From: CAWBRT01 sp963791145
Lineage (GTDB): Bacteria; Acidobacteriota; Terriglobia; Terriglobales; Acidobacteriaceae
DNA: 64,000 bases
Direction of reading: 5' to 3'
NCBI GenBank assembly: GCA_963791145.1
Contig: CAWBRT010000027.1
Location: 62,001-126,000 of the forward strand
Made by a program: the position numbers and the translations under genes. Shown in pieces: positions 1 to 8,829 of this stretch; position 1 is the stretch's first letter; every line of letters begins with the position of its first letter. The notes below the pieces were generated by a model that was given only the letters and a program-made list of their open reading frames with translations, did no database searches and was not told the DNA's origin.

Positions 1-881
1 TGTCAACGGCAGTATCGTCATGGGCGGAGTCCCTCTGGAGCAAACGCCGCTCTGGGCCCGTGAGCACACTTACGTCAGCGCGAACCTGGCGGAGATCCTC
101 GGCAGTGTCGGCTTAAGTGCGGAGGTGATATCCCAGGACGTGGTAGCCAAAGGCGCTGAGGCCATTCACGCGCGTCTGAAAAGCGCCTTCCAGCGTGGTA
201 TCGGCGGCGTGGTCTGCGACGCCCAGAGCGAAGCGGATCTGGCTGCGCTGGCTGAGGCATCCTTCCCATTGGCGGAAGACGTGATCTGGGTGGGATCGGG
301 TGGATTGGCGGCGGCACTGGCGGCCGTCTTGGAAGCTCCCACACCAAAGCCGGCGCAGATCACCCTCCAGGCTGGCGCTCGGAAGAATATTCTGCTTGTG
401 GTCGGCACTCTGGCCGAGGCCTCGCGCCTGCAGAGCAAAACGATTCTAGACGCCGGACTGGTAGCGCATGTTCCCATATCGCCCGCGACGTTATTTGCCG
501 GCCCGTGTTCGCCCGAATGGCAACAGCAGTCAAGGCGATTCGCCGATACGCTAGCGACGGGCAAAGATGTGCTGCTGGAGTTAGAGAAGGCGGCGAACCC
601 TGATCTGTTGCGGGGCGCCGAGTTGGCCGAACGTTTGGCCGAGTTCGCCGGAGACCGGCCTTAACAGCTTCGGCGCCTTGGTCGCCACGGGCGGCGATAC
701 GTTGTACGCGCTGCTCTCGCGCTTCAAGGTTCACGGCATTCGCCTGGTGGAAGAAGTAGAGCCCGGCGTACCATTCGGCATGACCGTGGGCGCTATGGCC
801 GTTCCGCTGATCAGCAAGGCTGGAGCCTTTGGCGACCCTGACACGCTGCGCCGCTGCCTGGAACGGCTACGCCAGTTGTAA
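1..881 (+). CDS. Four-carbon acid sugar kinase (DUF1537, OtnK/DtnK-like), 5'-partial and frameshifted
   Basis: The C-terminal two thirds of a DUF1537-family kinase, which phosphorylates acid sugars such as D-threonate or D-erythronate with ATP. The reading frame is already open at base 2 (V-N-G-S-I-V before the first Met at 20), so the N-terminal substrate domain starts outside the window. The first frame stops at 662-664. The conserved nucleotide-binding stretch VATGGDTLYALL continues in another frame from about 660 to 881. Removing one base from the GGCC at 657-660 joins them as GDRLNSFGALVATGGDT, so a one-base indel is the simplest explanation. The PdxA2-like gene at 2612 is the usual metabolic partner of this family. 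The family is fairly certain; the exact substrate is not. Confidence 0.75.
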
Positions 882-925
882 TGTCGCAACCGCCGACGCA
901 ATCAGGCACAGTAGCAATACGTGCT

Positions 926-955
926 TTGAAAGGGCATGGCTTGAGCCATGTCGTC
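926..955 (+). repeat. Dispersed palindromic repeat, copy A
   Basis: Begins TTGAAAGGG and continues into a palindrome CATGGCTTGAGCCATG (GGCT/AGCC arms), just downstream of the kinase gene. Two related copies lie at 52917-52946 and 59565-59594; all three share the TTGAAAGGG head followed by a short palindrome. All three are intergenic, which fits a REP-like element. Confidence 0.5.
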
Positions 956-1059
956 CGAAAAAGGAAAGATGTGGGCTTTAGACCAGACTAGCGAAAGGTG
1001 TAATGGCTAAAGTAGCCGGGCGCTTTCGGCCCCGACGAAGTCCCTGCGTTTTATCGCTT

Positions 1060-1254
1060 TCATTCAGACTTGCTATCTTTGGGAGCGCTCGCGTCGGTTT
1101 TGCCTGCGTTTTCGTCTTTGATGGCTTCCTTAAAGCCGCGGATTCCTTCCCCCAATCCTTTGCCGAGATCTTTCAGCTTGCTGGGGCCAAATACGAGCAG
1201 AGCTATACACAAGATGACGAGCAGGTGCAGTGGTTGAAACAGACCCTCGCCCAT
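1060..1254 (-). CDS. tatA: Sec-independent protein translocase subunit TatA/E
   Basis: A 64-residue protein with the classic TatA plan: a short N-terminal transmembrane helix (LLVILCIALLVFG), the FGPSKL hinge, an amphipathic helix (LKDLGKGLGEGIRGFKEAI), and a charged, disordered tail. TatA oligomers form the pore for export of folded proteins carrying twin-arginine signals. The start at 1254 is preferred over the longer frame opening at 1281 because AGGAG lies 7 nt upstream and the family begins right before this helix. No tatB or tatC is nearby, which is common for tatA in this type of genome. It is transcribed away from the IS200 remnant immediately upstream. Confidence 0.9.
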   Translation of the reverse strand: MGEGLFQPLHLLVILCIALLVFGPSKLKDLGKGLGEGIRGFKEAIKDENAGKTDASAPKDSKSE

Positions 1255-1285
1255 AGCAGATCTCCTGAAGAACAGCAACAAACGA

Positions 1286-1306
1286 CCCTCGGCTCGAAGC
1301 CGAGGG
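1286..1306. repeat. Perfect 9-bp hairpin at the end of the IS200 remnant
   Basis: CCCTCGGCT (1286-1294) and AGCCGAGGG (1298-1306) are perfect inverted arms around a CGA loop. It lies two bases past the stop of the transposase fragment on the minus strand, where IS200/IS605 elements carry their subterminal right-end hairpin. It has no clear T run on either strand, so a terminator role is less likely. Confidence 0.5.
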
Positions 1307-1308
1307 GT

Positions 1309-1550
1309 TTAAGGGCTGTCGATTGGAAATCGACTATCATCAATGACCTCCTCGCCTTCTTGTTCGTCAATGTATTCGCGAATCATTTCGTCGGTGATCG
1401 TGCCGGAGCTGACGGCCAAGTATCCCCTGGCCCAGAAATGCCTCCCCCAGAACTTCTTGCGTAGATGGGGGAATTCCGGCAGCAGCACCCGCGAGCTGAT
1501 CCCCTTTAGCCATTGACTAACCGGAAGTGCTGAACCCTTCAGCAGCTATC
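1309..1550 (-). pseudogene. Remnant of an IS200/IS605-family Y1 transposase (C-terminal part)
   Basis: Reading the minus strand from about 1550 to the TAA at 1309-1311 gives VSQWLKGISSR, EFPHLRKKFWGRHFWARGY, VSSGTITDEMIREYIDEQ. This is the conserved C-terminal half of IS200-type TnpA: the KG.SSR segment, the FWGRHFWARGY block and the helix after the catalytic Tyr region. The N-terminal HUH half is missing and an in-frame TAG lies just upstream near 1552, so the element is dead. The hairpin at 1286-1306 fits its right end. This remnant fills most of the gap between tatA and uppP. Confidence 0.75.
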
Positions 1551-1644
1551 ATAATCCAACTCGGCGGAAAACGCGAAGCACTCCGCCTGGTTTTGCGGAC
1601 CGGAGCTGTTGTCTAGCTGGCACGGCACTCATTAGAATCAGCGT

Positions 1645-2508
1645 ATGTCACTGTTGGATATCGCCGTTCTTGCCGTCGTGCAGGGAATGGCGGAACTGCT
1701 CCCTGTATCGAGTTCAGCTCATGTGGTTGTAACCGAGAAACTTCTTGGGCTTGATCCCTCGTCTCCGCCAATGACCCTGCTTCTGGTCATGCTCCACACC
1801 GGTACGATGTTCGCCGTGATTGTTTATTTTTGGAAGCAGTGGCAAAGCACGTACTTGGAGAGCAGGGCCGCCTTCAAGCGCATTGCCTGGCTTCTTGTTT
1901 TTGCAACCGCGCTCACCGGATTGATCGGCGAAGCGATCATCAAGCTTATCGAAAGAACGCTGTTTCGCGGGCACCCGCATGCGATGATCGAGGACTTGTT
2001 TGGCCACCTGGAGTTGATCGCTCCGGCGCTGGCAGTTGTGGGAATCCTGATCCTGATTGCCGGGATGTTCGAGAGACGAACACCCCCTATGAGAGCTACA
2101 AGCGACAATCTTACCCTCAGGCATGCCGGAGTCATAGGAGCGATCCAGGGTCTCTGCGTGCCCTTTCGTGGGTTTTCACGCTCCGGCGCCACCATCTCGG
2201 CGGGAATGCTTATGGGGGTGGGGAAGTCGCAGGCGGAGGCGTTCAGCTTCGCGCTGGCCGTCATTCTAACTCCGCCGGTGGTGACGCGCGAAATCTGGCG
2301 GCTCATTTACGTCGAACAGGCTGGCGAAGCTGCGACGGTAACGGCCATATTTTCGAGCATGCTCGGCGCGGCACTCGCCTTTCTGGCAGGGCTGGTTGCC
2401 TTGCGTTGGCTCAGCCGATGGCTGGAAACCGGGCGTTGGTATTTGTTTGGTATTTACTGCCTTCTTGCTGCTATCGCAGTAGGCTATCTGCATCACCTGG
2501 GCTACTGA
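1645..2508 (+). CDS. uppP: Undecaprenyl-diphosphatase UppP (BacA)
   Basis: A 287-residue integral membrane phosphatase that dephosphorylates undecaprenyl diphosphate in the periplasmic leaflet, returning lipid carrier for peptidoglycan and polysaccharide synthesis; overproduction gives bacitracin resistance. Both family motifs are present: QGMAELLPVSSSAH near residues 13-26 (catalytic E17; Q replaces the more common first Glu) and RGFSRSGAT near residue 175. Length and the run of hydrophobic helices match the family. Given the 43-kb polysaccharide locus that follows, demand for carrier recycling should be high, but uppP is on the other strand and not part of that locus. Confidence 0.93.
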   Translation: MSLLDIAVLAVVQGMAELLPVSSSAHVVVTEKLLGLDPSSPPMTLLLVMLHTGTMFAVIVYFWKQWQSTYLESRAAFKRIAWLLVFATALTGLIGEAIIKLIERTLFRGHPHAMIEDLFGHLELIAPALAVVGILILIAGMFERRTPPMRATSDNLTLRHAGVIGAIQGLCVPFRGFSRSGATISAGMLMGVGKSQAEAFSFALAVILTPPVVTREIWRLIYVEQAGEAATVTAIFSSMLGAALAFLAGLVALRWLSRWLETGRWYLFGIYCLLAAIAVGYLHHLGY

Positions 2509-2611
2509 TCAGATGCTGTCCTGAAAGTAAGCGTGGATACAGAAAAAGATGCAGCCGAATTTGGGGCGGCCATCGACTAAGATAGTCATGAACGATCAGG
2601 TACTCGACTTT

Positions 2612-3625
2612 ATGGCACGCCCGATTATTGCCATCACCATGGGCGATCCCGCCGGGATCGGCCCTGAAGTCATCATGAAGAGCCTGGCTCACCCGGAGCT
2701 CTACCAGAGCTGCCGTCCGCTGGTGATTGGTGACGCCGAACGCTTGCGCCAGGCGGGCAAGATTGCCGGCATCAAGCTCACGGTCAATCCTGTCCAGAGT
2801 CCCTCGCAGGGCGCTTACCAGGCGGGAACGGCGGACGTGATCGATCTTCGGGTGGTGCCGCCTGATCTTCCCTTCGGCAAAATGGCCGCGGCGGCCGGTG
2901 AGGCTGCCTATCGCTTCGTTGAGAAGGCGGCGCAACTGGTCAAGGCGGGCGAAGCGGACGCCATCTGCACGGCTCCTCTCAACAAAGAGGCTTTGCACGC
3001 CGCCGGGCACAAATTCCCCGGACACACCGAGCTGCTGGCTCACCTGACCGGAACGCCCGAGGTCTCCATGCTGCTGGTTGCGCCCAAGCTCCGGGTAATT
3101 CACGTGACCACGCACACCGGGCTGCTGGACGCTATCGCCAAAATCAATCCTGGCTTGGTGGAGCGCACCATTGCGCGCGCTCATGACACTCTGGTCCGCG
3201 CCGGTATCGCCAACCCGCGTATAGGGGTTTGCGCCATCAATCCGCACGCCGGCGAGCACGGTCTCTTCGGGCATGGCGAAGAGGAGCAAAAGATCGAGCC
3301 GGCGATCCTGGCCTGCCTCCAGCGCGGCTGGCAGGTCGAGGGTCCCCTGCCCGCTGACACGCTTTTCTTCCGCGCTTCACGCGGCGATTTCGATTGCGTG
3401 GTGGCCATGTACCACGATCAGGGTCACGGCCCCATCAAGGTACTGGGCATTGAGGCGGGCGTGAACATCACCGTGGGACTGCCCGTGGTTCGCACTTCGG
3501 TTGATCATGGGACCGCCTTCGACATCGCCGGAACCGGCAAGGCAGACGAGCGCAGCATGTTGGAGGCCTTGCGGCAGGCCGTCGAACTGGCGCCAAAAGA
3601 CCGGCCCGAGATGGTAAAGACGTAG
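2612..3625 (+). CDS. pdxA: 4-hydroxythreonine-4-phosphate dehydrogenase family, PdxA2-like
   Basis: About 337 residues of the PdxA fold: the opening ITMGDPAGIGPEV, metal-binding His residues in FPGHTE and YHDQGH, and the C-terminal TSVDHGTAFDIAGTGKAD. The segment YHDQGHGPIKVLGIEAG matches my recollection of PdxA2 proteins, which oxidise 4-phospho-D-threonate or -erythronate to dihydroxyacetone phosphate, better than the biosynthetic PdxA pattern YHDQGL. A DUF1537 kinase at the window start is the usual partner and supports a four-carbon acid sugar catabolic role. I chose the ATG at 2612 because the family starts two or three residues before the conserved beta strand; ATG at 2588 is an alternative. 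The stop is TAG. Confidence 0.85.
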   Translation: MARPIIAITMGDPAGIGPEVIMKSLAHPELYQSCRPLVIGDAERLRQAGKIAGIKLTVNPVQSPSQGAYQAGTADVIDLRVVPPDLPFGKMAAAAGEAAYRFVEKAAQLVKAGEADAICTAPLNKEALHAAGHKFPGHTELLAHLTGTPEVSMLLVAPKLRVIHVTTHTGLLDAIAKINPGLVERTIARAHDTLVRAGIANPRIGVCAINPHAGEHGLFGHGEEEQKIEPAILACLQRGWQVEGPLPADTLFFRASRGDFDCVVAMYHDQGHGPIKVLGIEAGVNITVGLPVVRTSVDHGTAFDIAGTGKADERSMLEALRQAVELAPKDRPEMVKT

Positions 3626-3628
3626 CCG

Positions 3629-4315
3629 CTATCCTGTGCGCTGATAGAGCGCACGGAAGCGCCGCACCCCAGGCTCTTCCGCATCGGCAAAGTCGTCAAA
3701 GCGCTGCTGCTCCAGGCCAAAGCAAGTGAACTGGTCGAGTTCAGCGCGCGTCAGCGGCCAAGGCATCTTTCCCTCGGGATCGCCTGTCTCGCGGCCCCGC
3801 GCAATCGCCAGCAGAAGGCCTCCCGGGCGCACCAGGCGCGAGATCTTCTCCATGATCTTCGGTCGCATCTCGGCCGGGAACACCTGCAGCGTATAAGCCT
3901 CCAGCACAAAGTCGAAGCGCCCAATCCAGGAAGGTGGAGAATTGAACAAGTCCGCCGCCATGTACTCGACATTGCTGGCCGGAAAACGGCGCCGGGCGGC
4001 GCTAATTGCTGTCTCGGAGATGTCGAAGGCGTTGGTCTTGAATCCCCACGAGGCGAGTTGCTCCGCGTCATCACCGAGGCCGCTGCCGACCACCAGTGCC
4101 GTCTTCGCCGGTTGTCCGGCCGCAGCAGGCGTTCCTGCTCCCCAAGGGTGAGTGCTCCACCAGCTCAGCAGATGCGGGTTGGGGCGTAAATCAGCCCATG
4201 GAACTTCCGCCTGGCCCTCTTCGGCTTCGCGATAGAGGACATCAAACCAGCCATTCGGATCGCCGCTCGAAATGAATTGCGCGGCCAGTGCGCGGGCACG
4301 GCTTCGGTCAGGCAT
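3629..4315 (-). CDS. Class I SAM-dependent methyltransferase (thiopurine-methyltransferase-like)
   Basis: A 228-residue protein with a Rossmann methyltransferase core. Motif I is ALVVGSGLGDDAEQLASWG near residues 75-95, the acidic residue ending the second strand lies in NAFDIS, and motif IV-like FDFVLEAYTLQVFP near residue 140 is followed by the post-core segment LVRPGGLLLAI. N-terminal W residues (DPNGWFDVLYREAEEG...PWADLRPNPHL) resemble the thiopurine/chloride methyltransferase group. It converges on pdxA with 3 bp between the stops. The substrate cannot be read from the sequence. Confidence 0.75.
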   Translation of the reverse strand: MPDRSRARALAAQFISSGDPNGWFDVLYREAEEGQAEVPWADLRPNPHLLSWWSTHPWGAGTPAAAGQPAKTALVVGSGLGDDAEQLASWGFKTNAFDISETAISAARRRFPASNVEYMAADLFNSPPSWIGRFDFVLEAYTLQVFPAEMRPKIMEKISRLVRPGGLLLAIARGRETGDPEGKMPWPLTRAELDQFTCFGLEQQRFDDFADAEEPGVRRFRALYQRTG

Positions 4316-4544
4316 GGATCAGTTCTCAGTTCCCAGTTATAAGTTCCCAGTTCTGAAGAGTGCGGCGCCTACGGAGGCGGGTGTGCCAGGGCACACTCCC
4401 GTCGTGGCCGTTAGGTCGTCAGTGCTGTATGCCTGGAATTGTATCGTGTGCGGGTGTGTTGGCAAAGCCAACCTTTGCTCAGCAGATTGACGGTCCATGA
4501 ATTCCGCTTTGACCTGCGCCCCGGCGGCGTTTACCCTGTCTGCC

Positions 4545-5944
4545 ATGAACCAGCAAGAACAGAATCAGCGCGGCGATCAGGCAGCCGATAGCGAGCGGCA
4601 AAGCCCCCAGCGGGTGGCCGCCTTGCCGCCTGATGGCGGTGCTCTGCGGCGTTTTTTCCAGCTCGACCAGCACGGCACTACCATCGGCCGCGAGGTGATT
4701 GCCGGGTTAACGACGTTCACCACCATGTCGTACATCGTGGTGGTCAATCCCGCCATTCTCAAAGCCGCCGGAATCCCGGCGGGGCCTTCCATGATGGCCA
4801 CCATTCTGGCCTCGGTCTTCGGCTGCCTGTTGATGGCCTTCTATGCCAATCGCCCCTTCGCCATTGCGCCGTACATGGGCGAGAACGCCTTTATCGCCTT
4901 CACCGTCTGCGGCGTGCTCGGTTACAAGTGGCAGACGGCACTGGCCGCCCTGTTTTTCGCCGGCATAATTTTTATCGTGCTGACGCTGCTGCGCTTGCGC
5001 ACGTGGCTGGTGGAGAGCATTCCGGCGTCGCTGCGCTACAGCTTCGCCGTGGGCATCGGGCTGTTTCTGACCTTTATCGGCCTGAACGAGACAGGCATCG
5101 TCGTGCTGGGAGTTCCCGGCGCGCCGGTGCACGCCGGGGCGCTCACCTCGCGCGCCGTGCTGGTGGCGATCTTCGGTTTCATCCTGACCGCCATCCTGAT
5201 CATTCGCAAAGTTCGCGCCTCGATCCTGCTGGGCGTTGTGATTACCACCTTCGTCGCTTATGCGGCCGGCGTGGCCAAGGCGCCGCATGCCTTCGTCAGC
5301 ATGCCGCCGAGCATCAGCCCCATTCTGATGCAGATGGATTTGCGCGGCGCCCTCACCTGGGGCGCGTTTCCCATCGTGCTCACCATCTTCATCATGGCTT
5401 TCGTGGACACCATGGGAACGCTCATCGGCCTTTCCGCCCGCGCCGGATTCCTGGACGCATCCGGCAACCTGCCGGAGATCGAGAAGCCCATGCTGGTGGA
5501 CGCCATCACTACTACCATCGCTCCCATCCTCGGGACTCAACCTCGGGAGCCTTTATCGAATCGGCAACCGGTATCGAAGCCGGAGGAAGAACGGGGCTCA
5601 GCACGCTGATCGTCGCCATCTGCTTCGCCCTGTCGGCCTTCTTCTCGCCCTTCGTGGCTGCTATTCCCGCGCAGGCCTACGGCCCCGCCCTTATCGTGGT
5701 GGGCCTTTTTATGCTCTCGCCCATCCGCAACATCAATTTTGAGGACTACTCGGAGTCGGTCCCGGCTTTCGCCGTGGTGGCGCTGATGTCGTTCACCTAC
5801 AACATCGCCATAGGAATCACCGCCGGATTCGCGCTCTATCCGCTGTGCAAGGTCGTGGCGGGAAAGGCCCGCGAGATTCGCTCGGGACTGTGGCTGCTGG
5901 CGGCGCTATCACTGCTCTTCTTCGTTCTTTATCCCTATCGCTGA
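4545..5944 (+). CDS. AzgA-type adenine/guanine/hypoxanthine permease (NCS2), frameshifted
   Basis: A purine permease of about 465 residues with 12-14 predicted membrane segments. The first part reads through FFQLDQHGTTIGREVIAGLTTF, the conserved YMGENAFIAF and AFVDTMGTLIGLSARAG, and stops at 5609. The expected TTSGAFIESATGIEAGGRTGLS appears in the next frame and runs to 5944. Adding one base after ACT near 5537 restores the motif, so this looks like a single-base deletion. The ATG at 4545 (MNQQEQNQRG) is preferred to the earlier one at 4497, which overlaps low-complexity leader sequence. The family imports purine bases by proton symport. Confidence 0.85.
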
Positions 5945-6323
5945 CTTCGCCGTGATGGCGCGTTTCGCGAAGAAATAGCGACAGACGAAACGCTCCTCAC
6001 TGCTCCCTTCGGCTGAGCTGAAGAAGACAGACGAAGTAGGCGCAGTACCAGTAGTGGGAGAACTTGAGTGTATTGGATAAGTTCCCGGGAAGGAACTCCA
6101 GGGTCGAGAAGGAGGGCGTACTATCGTTCGGCCATCAATGAACAGTGGTCAAAGACAGTACGGAGAGAACTACCCGAAGGCAGGCGGAATAAAGCTACAG
6201 GGATTGCCAAAATGGAGCAGCGGGGAAACGGGGCTTTCGCTGGCGTAGAATGCGGATTCTCAGCTCTTGACAACTCGTCCGCCGGAATTAACATTGACCC
6301 GTTCCTGACGGAGAAGCACACCT
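5945..6323. other. Intergenic, nothing recognised
   Basis: 379 bp between the permease and the secreted hypothetical gene. Short open frames are present on both strands, but none has a convincing start, codon pattern or recognisable protein. No hairpin with a T run was seen. Confidence 0.4.
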
Positions 6324-6989
6324 ATGCGCGGGATGATGGCTCTGGCAGTTCTGTTTGTCTGGGTAGGCTCGTTAACGGGGCAGGTTAACGGCGACTTTCA
6401 GGTTCGCGAGGATGATGGCGGCAGGGCAGTTGTGCGCACCGCGAACGGAGTGCTGAACCAGCACTCATCTCTCCGGCGCAGGTGGCTGGCCGTCGACAAT
6501 CTTTCCAGTCCGATTCGACTAAACGGCGCCGGCCTGCTCACCCGTTTTGACGAAAAGGAACAGACCCATTTCCTGGTGCCGATCGGAACCATAACACCGA
6601 AGCGGGCGATATCCGCGATCGAAGTGCGCTATCTGCTTTTCGATATCTGGAGCCAGCACCTCAGGACGGTCGCTCTCACCTGGCTCGCCGATTCCTCCAC
6701 AAACGTCGACTTGCGGGAAAACACGCGGTGGCCAGCCGTGGAGTACGAAGCATCGCAATTGGTGACCACCGTGGCATTCGCAGCGCGCGTCAGAACGGCA
6801 GAAGGTCAGGTCTGGACCTTCGACGCAGAGAAGATGCTGGCGCAGATACAGGGGCTTGGTCTGAGTGCAATGGCAGCCGATCTTACGCCTGAGGATTGGA
6901 GACTGACCACTCCCTGCTCGGTCTGCTGGACGCGTTACCCGGCAGGAAAAGCTGCACCCTCAAATTCCGCCAGAGATAGCCATCCATAG
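6324..6989 (+). CDS. Hypothetical secreted protein
   Basis: I do not recognise the family. The first 20 residues (MRGMMALAVLFVWVGSLTGQ) look like a signal peptide. The rest is a soluble sequence with alternating hydrophobic residues, such as LLTRFDEKEQTHFLVPIGTI and ISAIEVRYLLFDIW, suggestive of a beta-rich fold, followed by a helix-rich end (FDAEKMLAQIQGLGLSA). The last 25 residues (CSVCWTRYPAGKAAP...) are out of character. The frame one base over gives ETDHSLLGLLDALPGRKSCTLKFRQR and stop, which looks more natural, so a frame error near 6898 is likely here too. Coding is supported mainly by length and signal peptide. Confidence 0.5.
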   Translation: MRGMMALAVLFVWVGSLTGQVNGDFQVREDDGGRAVVRTANGVLNQHSSLRRRWLAVDNLSSPIRLNGAGLLTRFDEKEQTHFLVPIGTITPKRAISAIEVRYLLFDIWSQHLRTVALTWLADSSTNVDLRENTRWPAVEYEASQLVTTVAFAARVRTAEGQVWTFDAEKMLAQIQGLGLSAMAADLTPEDWRLTTPCSVCWTRYPAGKAAPSNSARDSHP

Positions 6990-7365
6990 CCACCCTGCGT
7001 CACGCGGCTTCTAGGAACCGGCTAGTGCGCCTGGACCATGGATGCGGTCTTCGCGGTAACCTGCTCGCAATCATGCGGCTTAGATCAGGGTTATAATGGA
7101 GGCTGTCAACATACAGGTTAACGTGGCGGTTCTGCTGGATATCCGCCAGCCACAGAAAGCCCCCAGCTTTTTCCATTTCGGCGCGCCAGGAGGCGACCTT
7201 CGGTACTCCGAATACAGTTGCTGGTTAAACTCGCTTCGCAGCCTACTGTTGAAACTTGCCCATCTTCTCGGTGGCCTAGCCCGCGTGGACGCGTGGGCAC
7301 TGGCCATGAATGGCAGCGCCCTTGTTCAGGTACGAAATTGGTGAAATTTTGTAGTAATCGAAGCG
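6990..7365. other. Intergenic, nothing recognised
   Basis: 376 bp between the hypothetical gene and the 3' end of the minus-strand polysaccharide locus. Small frames occur on both strands, but none looks like a real protein. The two flanking genes converge here, yet I could not find a strong hairpin followed by T residues. Confidence 0.4.
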
Positions 7366-8307
7366 TCAGTAGAAATACCGTCTTAGCTCTCGATCCTGTT
7401 TGTTACAGCAAGACAACAGGCGGAACAGAACACTCCTAAACATCTTTAGGATGGTCAAGCGCTTGAGAAAATGAAATCGTCTTGACAACCGGGCACTCAC
7501 TTTTCCCACCGTTTCGATAGCAGCACCCCTGCGGCCGCAATCCTCGTGATTTAGCGTAGTGCCGCTATTTACCGTAGCGAAATTTTGGAAGCATTTCCGC
7601 CTGTCTATATTGAAGCAGACGATGGACTCGTAAAAACTTGCCGAGTACACAATCCTGTTATGAGGAAGAGTTGAGGCACTGATTCCCGGCAATCTCGAAT
7701 TAATATTATCGATTAGCAGCTTGGCCCACTTGATGAACGAATATTTAGATGGATTGCCGAAAACAGCCATATAGCTGGTATGGGTGTCTTCCACAATCAG
7801 TACGCCACCATCCTTGATATGCGGAATGCACTTGTGAGCGGTTACTATTTGCTCGTCGTTGCCGTGGCCACCGTCGTCCAGAACCACGTCAACATCGCCC
7901 ACTTGCGAGAAGAATTCATCCCAAAAATGCGGATCAGCCTGGTTCCCAATGTAGATCTCAAAGCCATCTTTTTCATAAAGCTTTGTGGCCGGATTCAAGT
8001 CAATACCGATCACTCTTGCGCGTGGTCCAAGGTATTCGCGCCACATGAAAAGAGATCCGCCATCCAGGACGCCAATTTCGACAAATACGAGCGGCTTATT
8101 CCTGTATTTCTCCAGGCATTCTTCGTAAACCTGAAAATACGAGCCATGCCTGATCGAGCGGTAGGGCGCCTTCTCATAACACTCGTATATCCCGAGTTTT
8201 CTTACCGCGATTATCGGATCAGCACTCCCTAAACCCGTCTCATCCGTTCCCGATGCCGTCGTGGCCGGCATTTCTTGAACCACGTCCATAACTCGGTTTG
8301 GCTTCAT
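7366..8307 (-). CDS. Class I SAM-dependent methyltransferase (CmcI/TylF-like)
   Basis: About 313 residues. The core is FVEIGVLDGGSLFMWREYLGP (glycine-rich SAM motif I), VIGIDLNP (acidic residue binding the ribose) and DVVLDDGGHGNDEQIVTAHKCIPHIKDGGVLIVEDTH. This resembles methyltransferases of the cephalosporin-hydroxylase/macrocin O-methyltransferase type found in sugar and polysaccharide clusters. The frame is open upstream to 8730 and fuses to an SxtJ-like segment, but the Met at 8307 (MKPNRVMDVV) or 8289 is the likely start. It is the last gene of the 43-kb minus-strand locus and may methylate a sugar in the polymer. Confidence 0.65.
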   Translation of the reverse strand: MKPNRVMDVVQEMPATTASGTDETGLGSADPIIAVRKLGIYECYEKAPYRSIRHGSYFQVYEECLEKYRNKPLVFVEIGVLDGGSLFMWREYLGPRARVIGIDLNPATKLYEKDGFEIYIGNQADPHFWDEFFSQVGDVDVVLDDGGHGNDEQIVTAHKCIPHIKDGGVLIVEDTHTSYMAVFGNPSKYSFIKWAKLLIDNINSRLPGISASTLPHNRIVYSASFYESIVCFNIDRRKCFQNFATVNSGTTLNHEDCGRRGAAIETVGKVSARLSRRFHFLKRLTILKMFRSVLFRLLSCCNKQDRELRRYFY

Positions 8308-8389
8308 CTTGGGGCTGGCCAGAGCGTCGGGCCTATTAATATTCTGTGTCACGGAAAGGATATTCTCCTGCAAAAGATAACTCCGCCAC

Positions 8390-8730
8390 CAATGCTCCTC
8401 AGATTGTCCTGGAGAACGTGCTTCTGAAACAGTTTCTCCCGAACCCAGAGAGGAATGGTCCATCTGAAACGACTGCAGGCCGCGCCAACCGCCTCCAAAG
8501 GCGATTAAACCCCCGGAGGACGATATCGGGCAGCACATCGAAATCAGCATAGCAAGGCCGCTAAGCACAACCGACCAAACCCGCACGGGATGGTGCTTCC
8601 ACAACGGCCAGATGCCCACGATCAGGAAGAAGCAGGCAAACACAAGCCCGAAGGCCCGGTCCGACGAGCCGCGCGGCGCAGCACTCCGGTCTCGCAGATC
8701 CTCATGAAACTGCCCGCCCGTAGCTGTCAC
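8390..8730 (-). pseudogene. SxtJ-like small membrane protein, frame-disrupted
   Basis: The first 65 residues of the frame opening at 8730 read GSSDRAFGLVFACFFLIVGIWPLWKHHPVRVWSVVLSGLA when spliced across, the characteristic start of SxtJ-family membrane proteins: the SDR.FGLVF motif plus two membrane helices. After about 8535 the frame loses family character. A neighbouring frame gives LRGFNRLWRRLARP, matching the expected LNRLW..LG segment, so an indel lies there. In many polysaccharide and exosortase loci this small protein (about 130 residues, role unknown) sits near the end of the cluster. Whether the gene is really broken or only mis-sequenced cannot be told. Confidence 0.5.
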
Positions 8731-8829
8731 TTCGTCAATTTCCTCAAGTCGCGAAAACCCTCACGGCATATGCTTCCCGATAAATTCTACATTGTACCGC
8801 CCGCTGCGTACGCGTCCGCCAGTCACTAG

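Noticed and set aside
1286..1310. Rho-independent terminator after the IS200 fragment
   Set aside because: The hairpin is followed by only three T residues on the plus strand, where nothing is transcribed toward it, and by no T run on the minus strand.
1003..1464. Plus-strand 153-codon open frame over tatA
   Set aside because: It is antisense to tatA and the IS200 fragment, both of which have strong protein motifs. The plus-strand product has none.
7096..7344. Plus-strand 82-codon open frame in the intergenic region
   Set aside because: No ribosome binding site, no recognised motif, and it is matched by equally long frames on the opposite strand.
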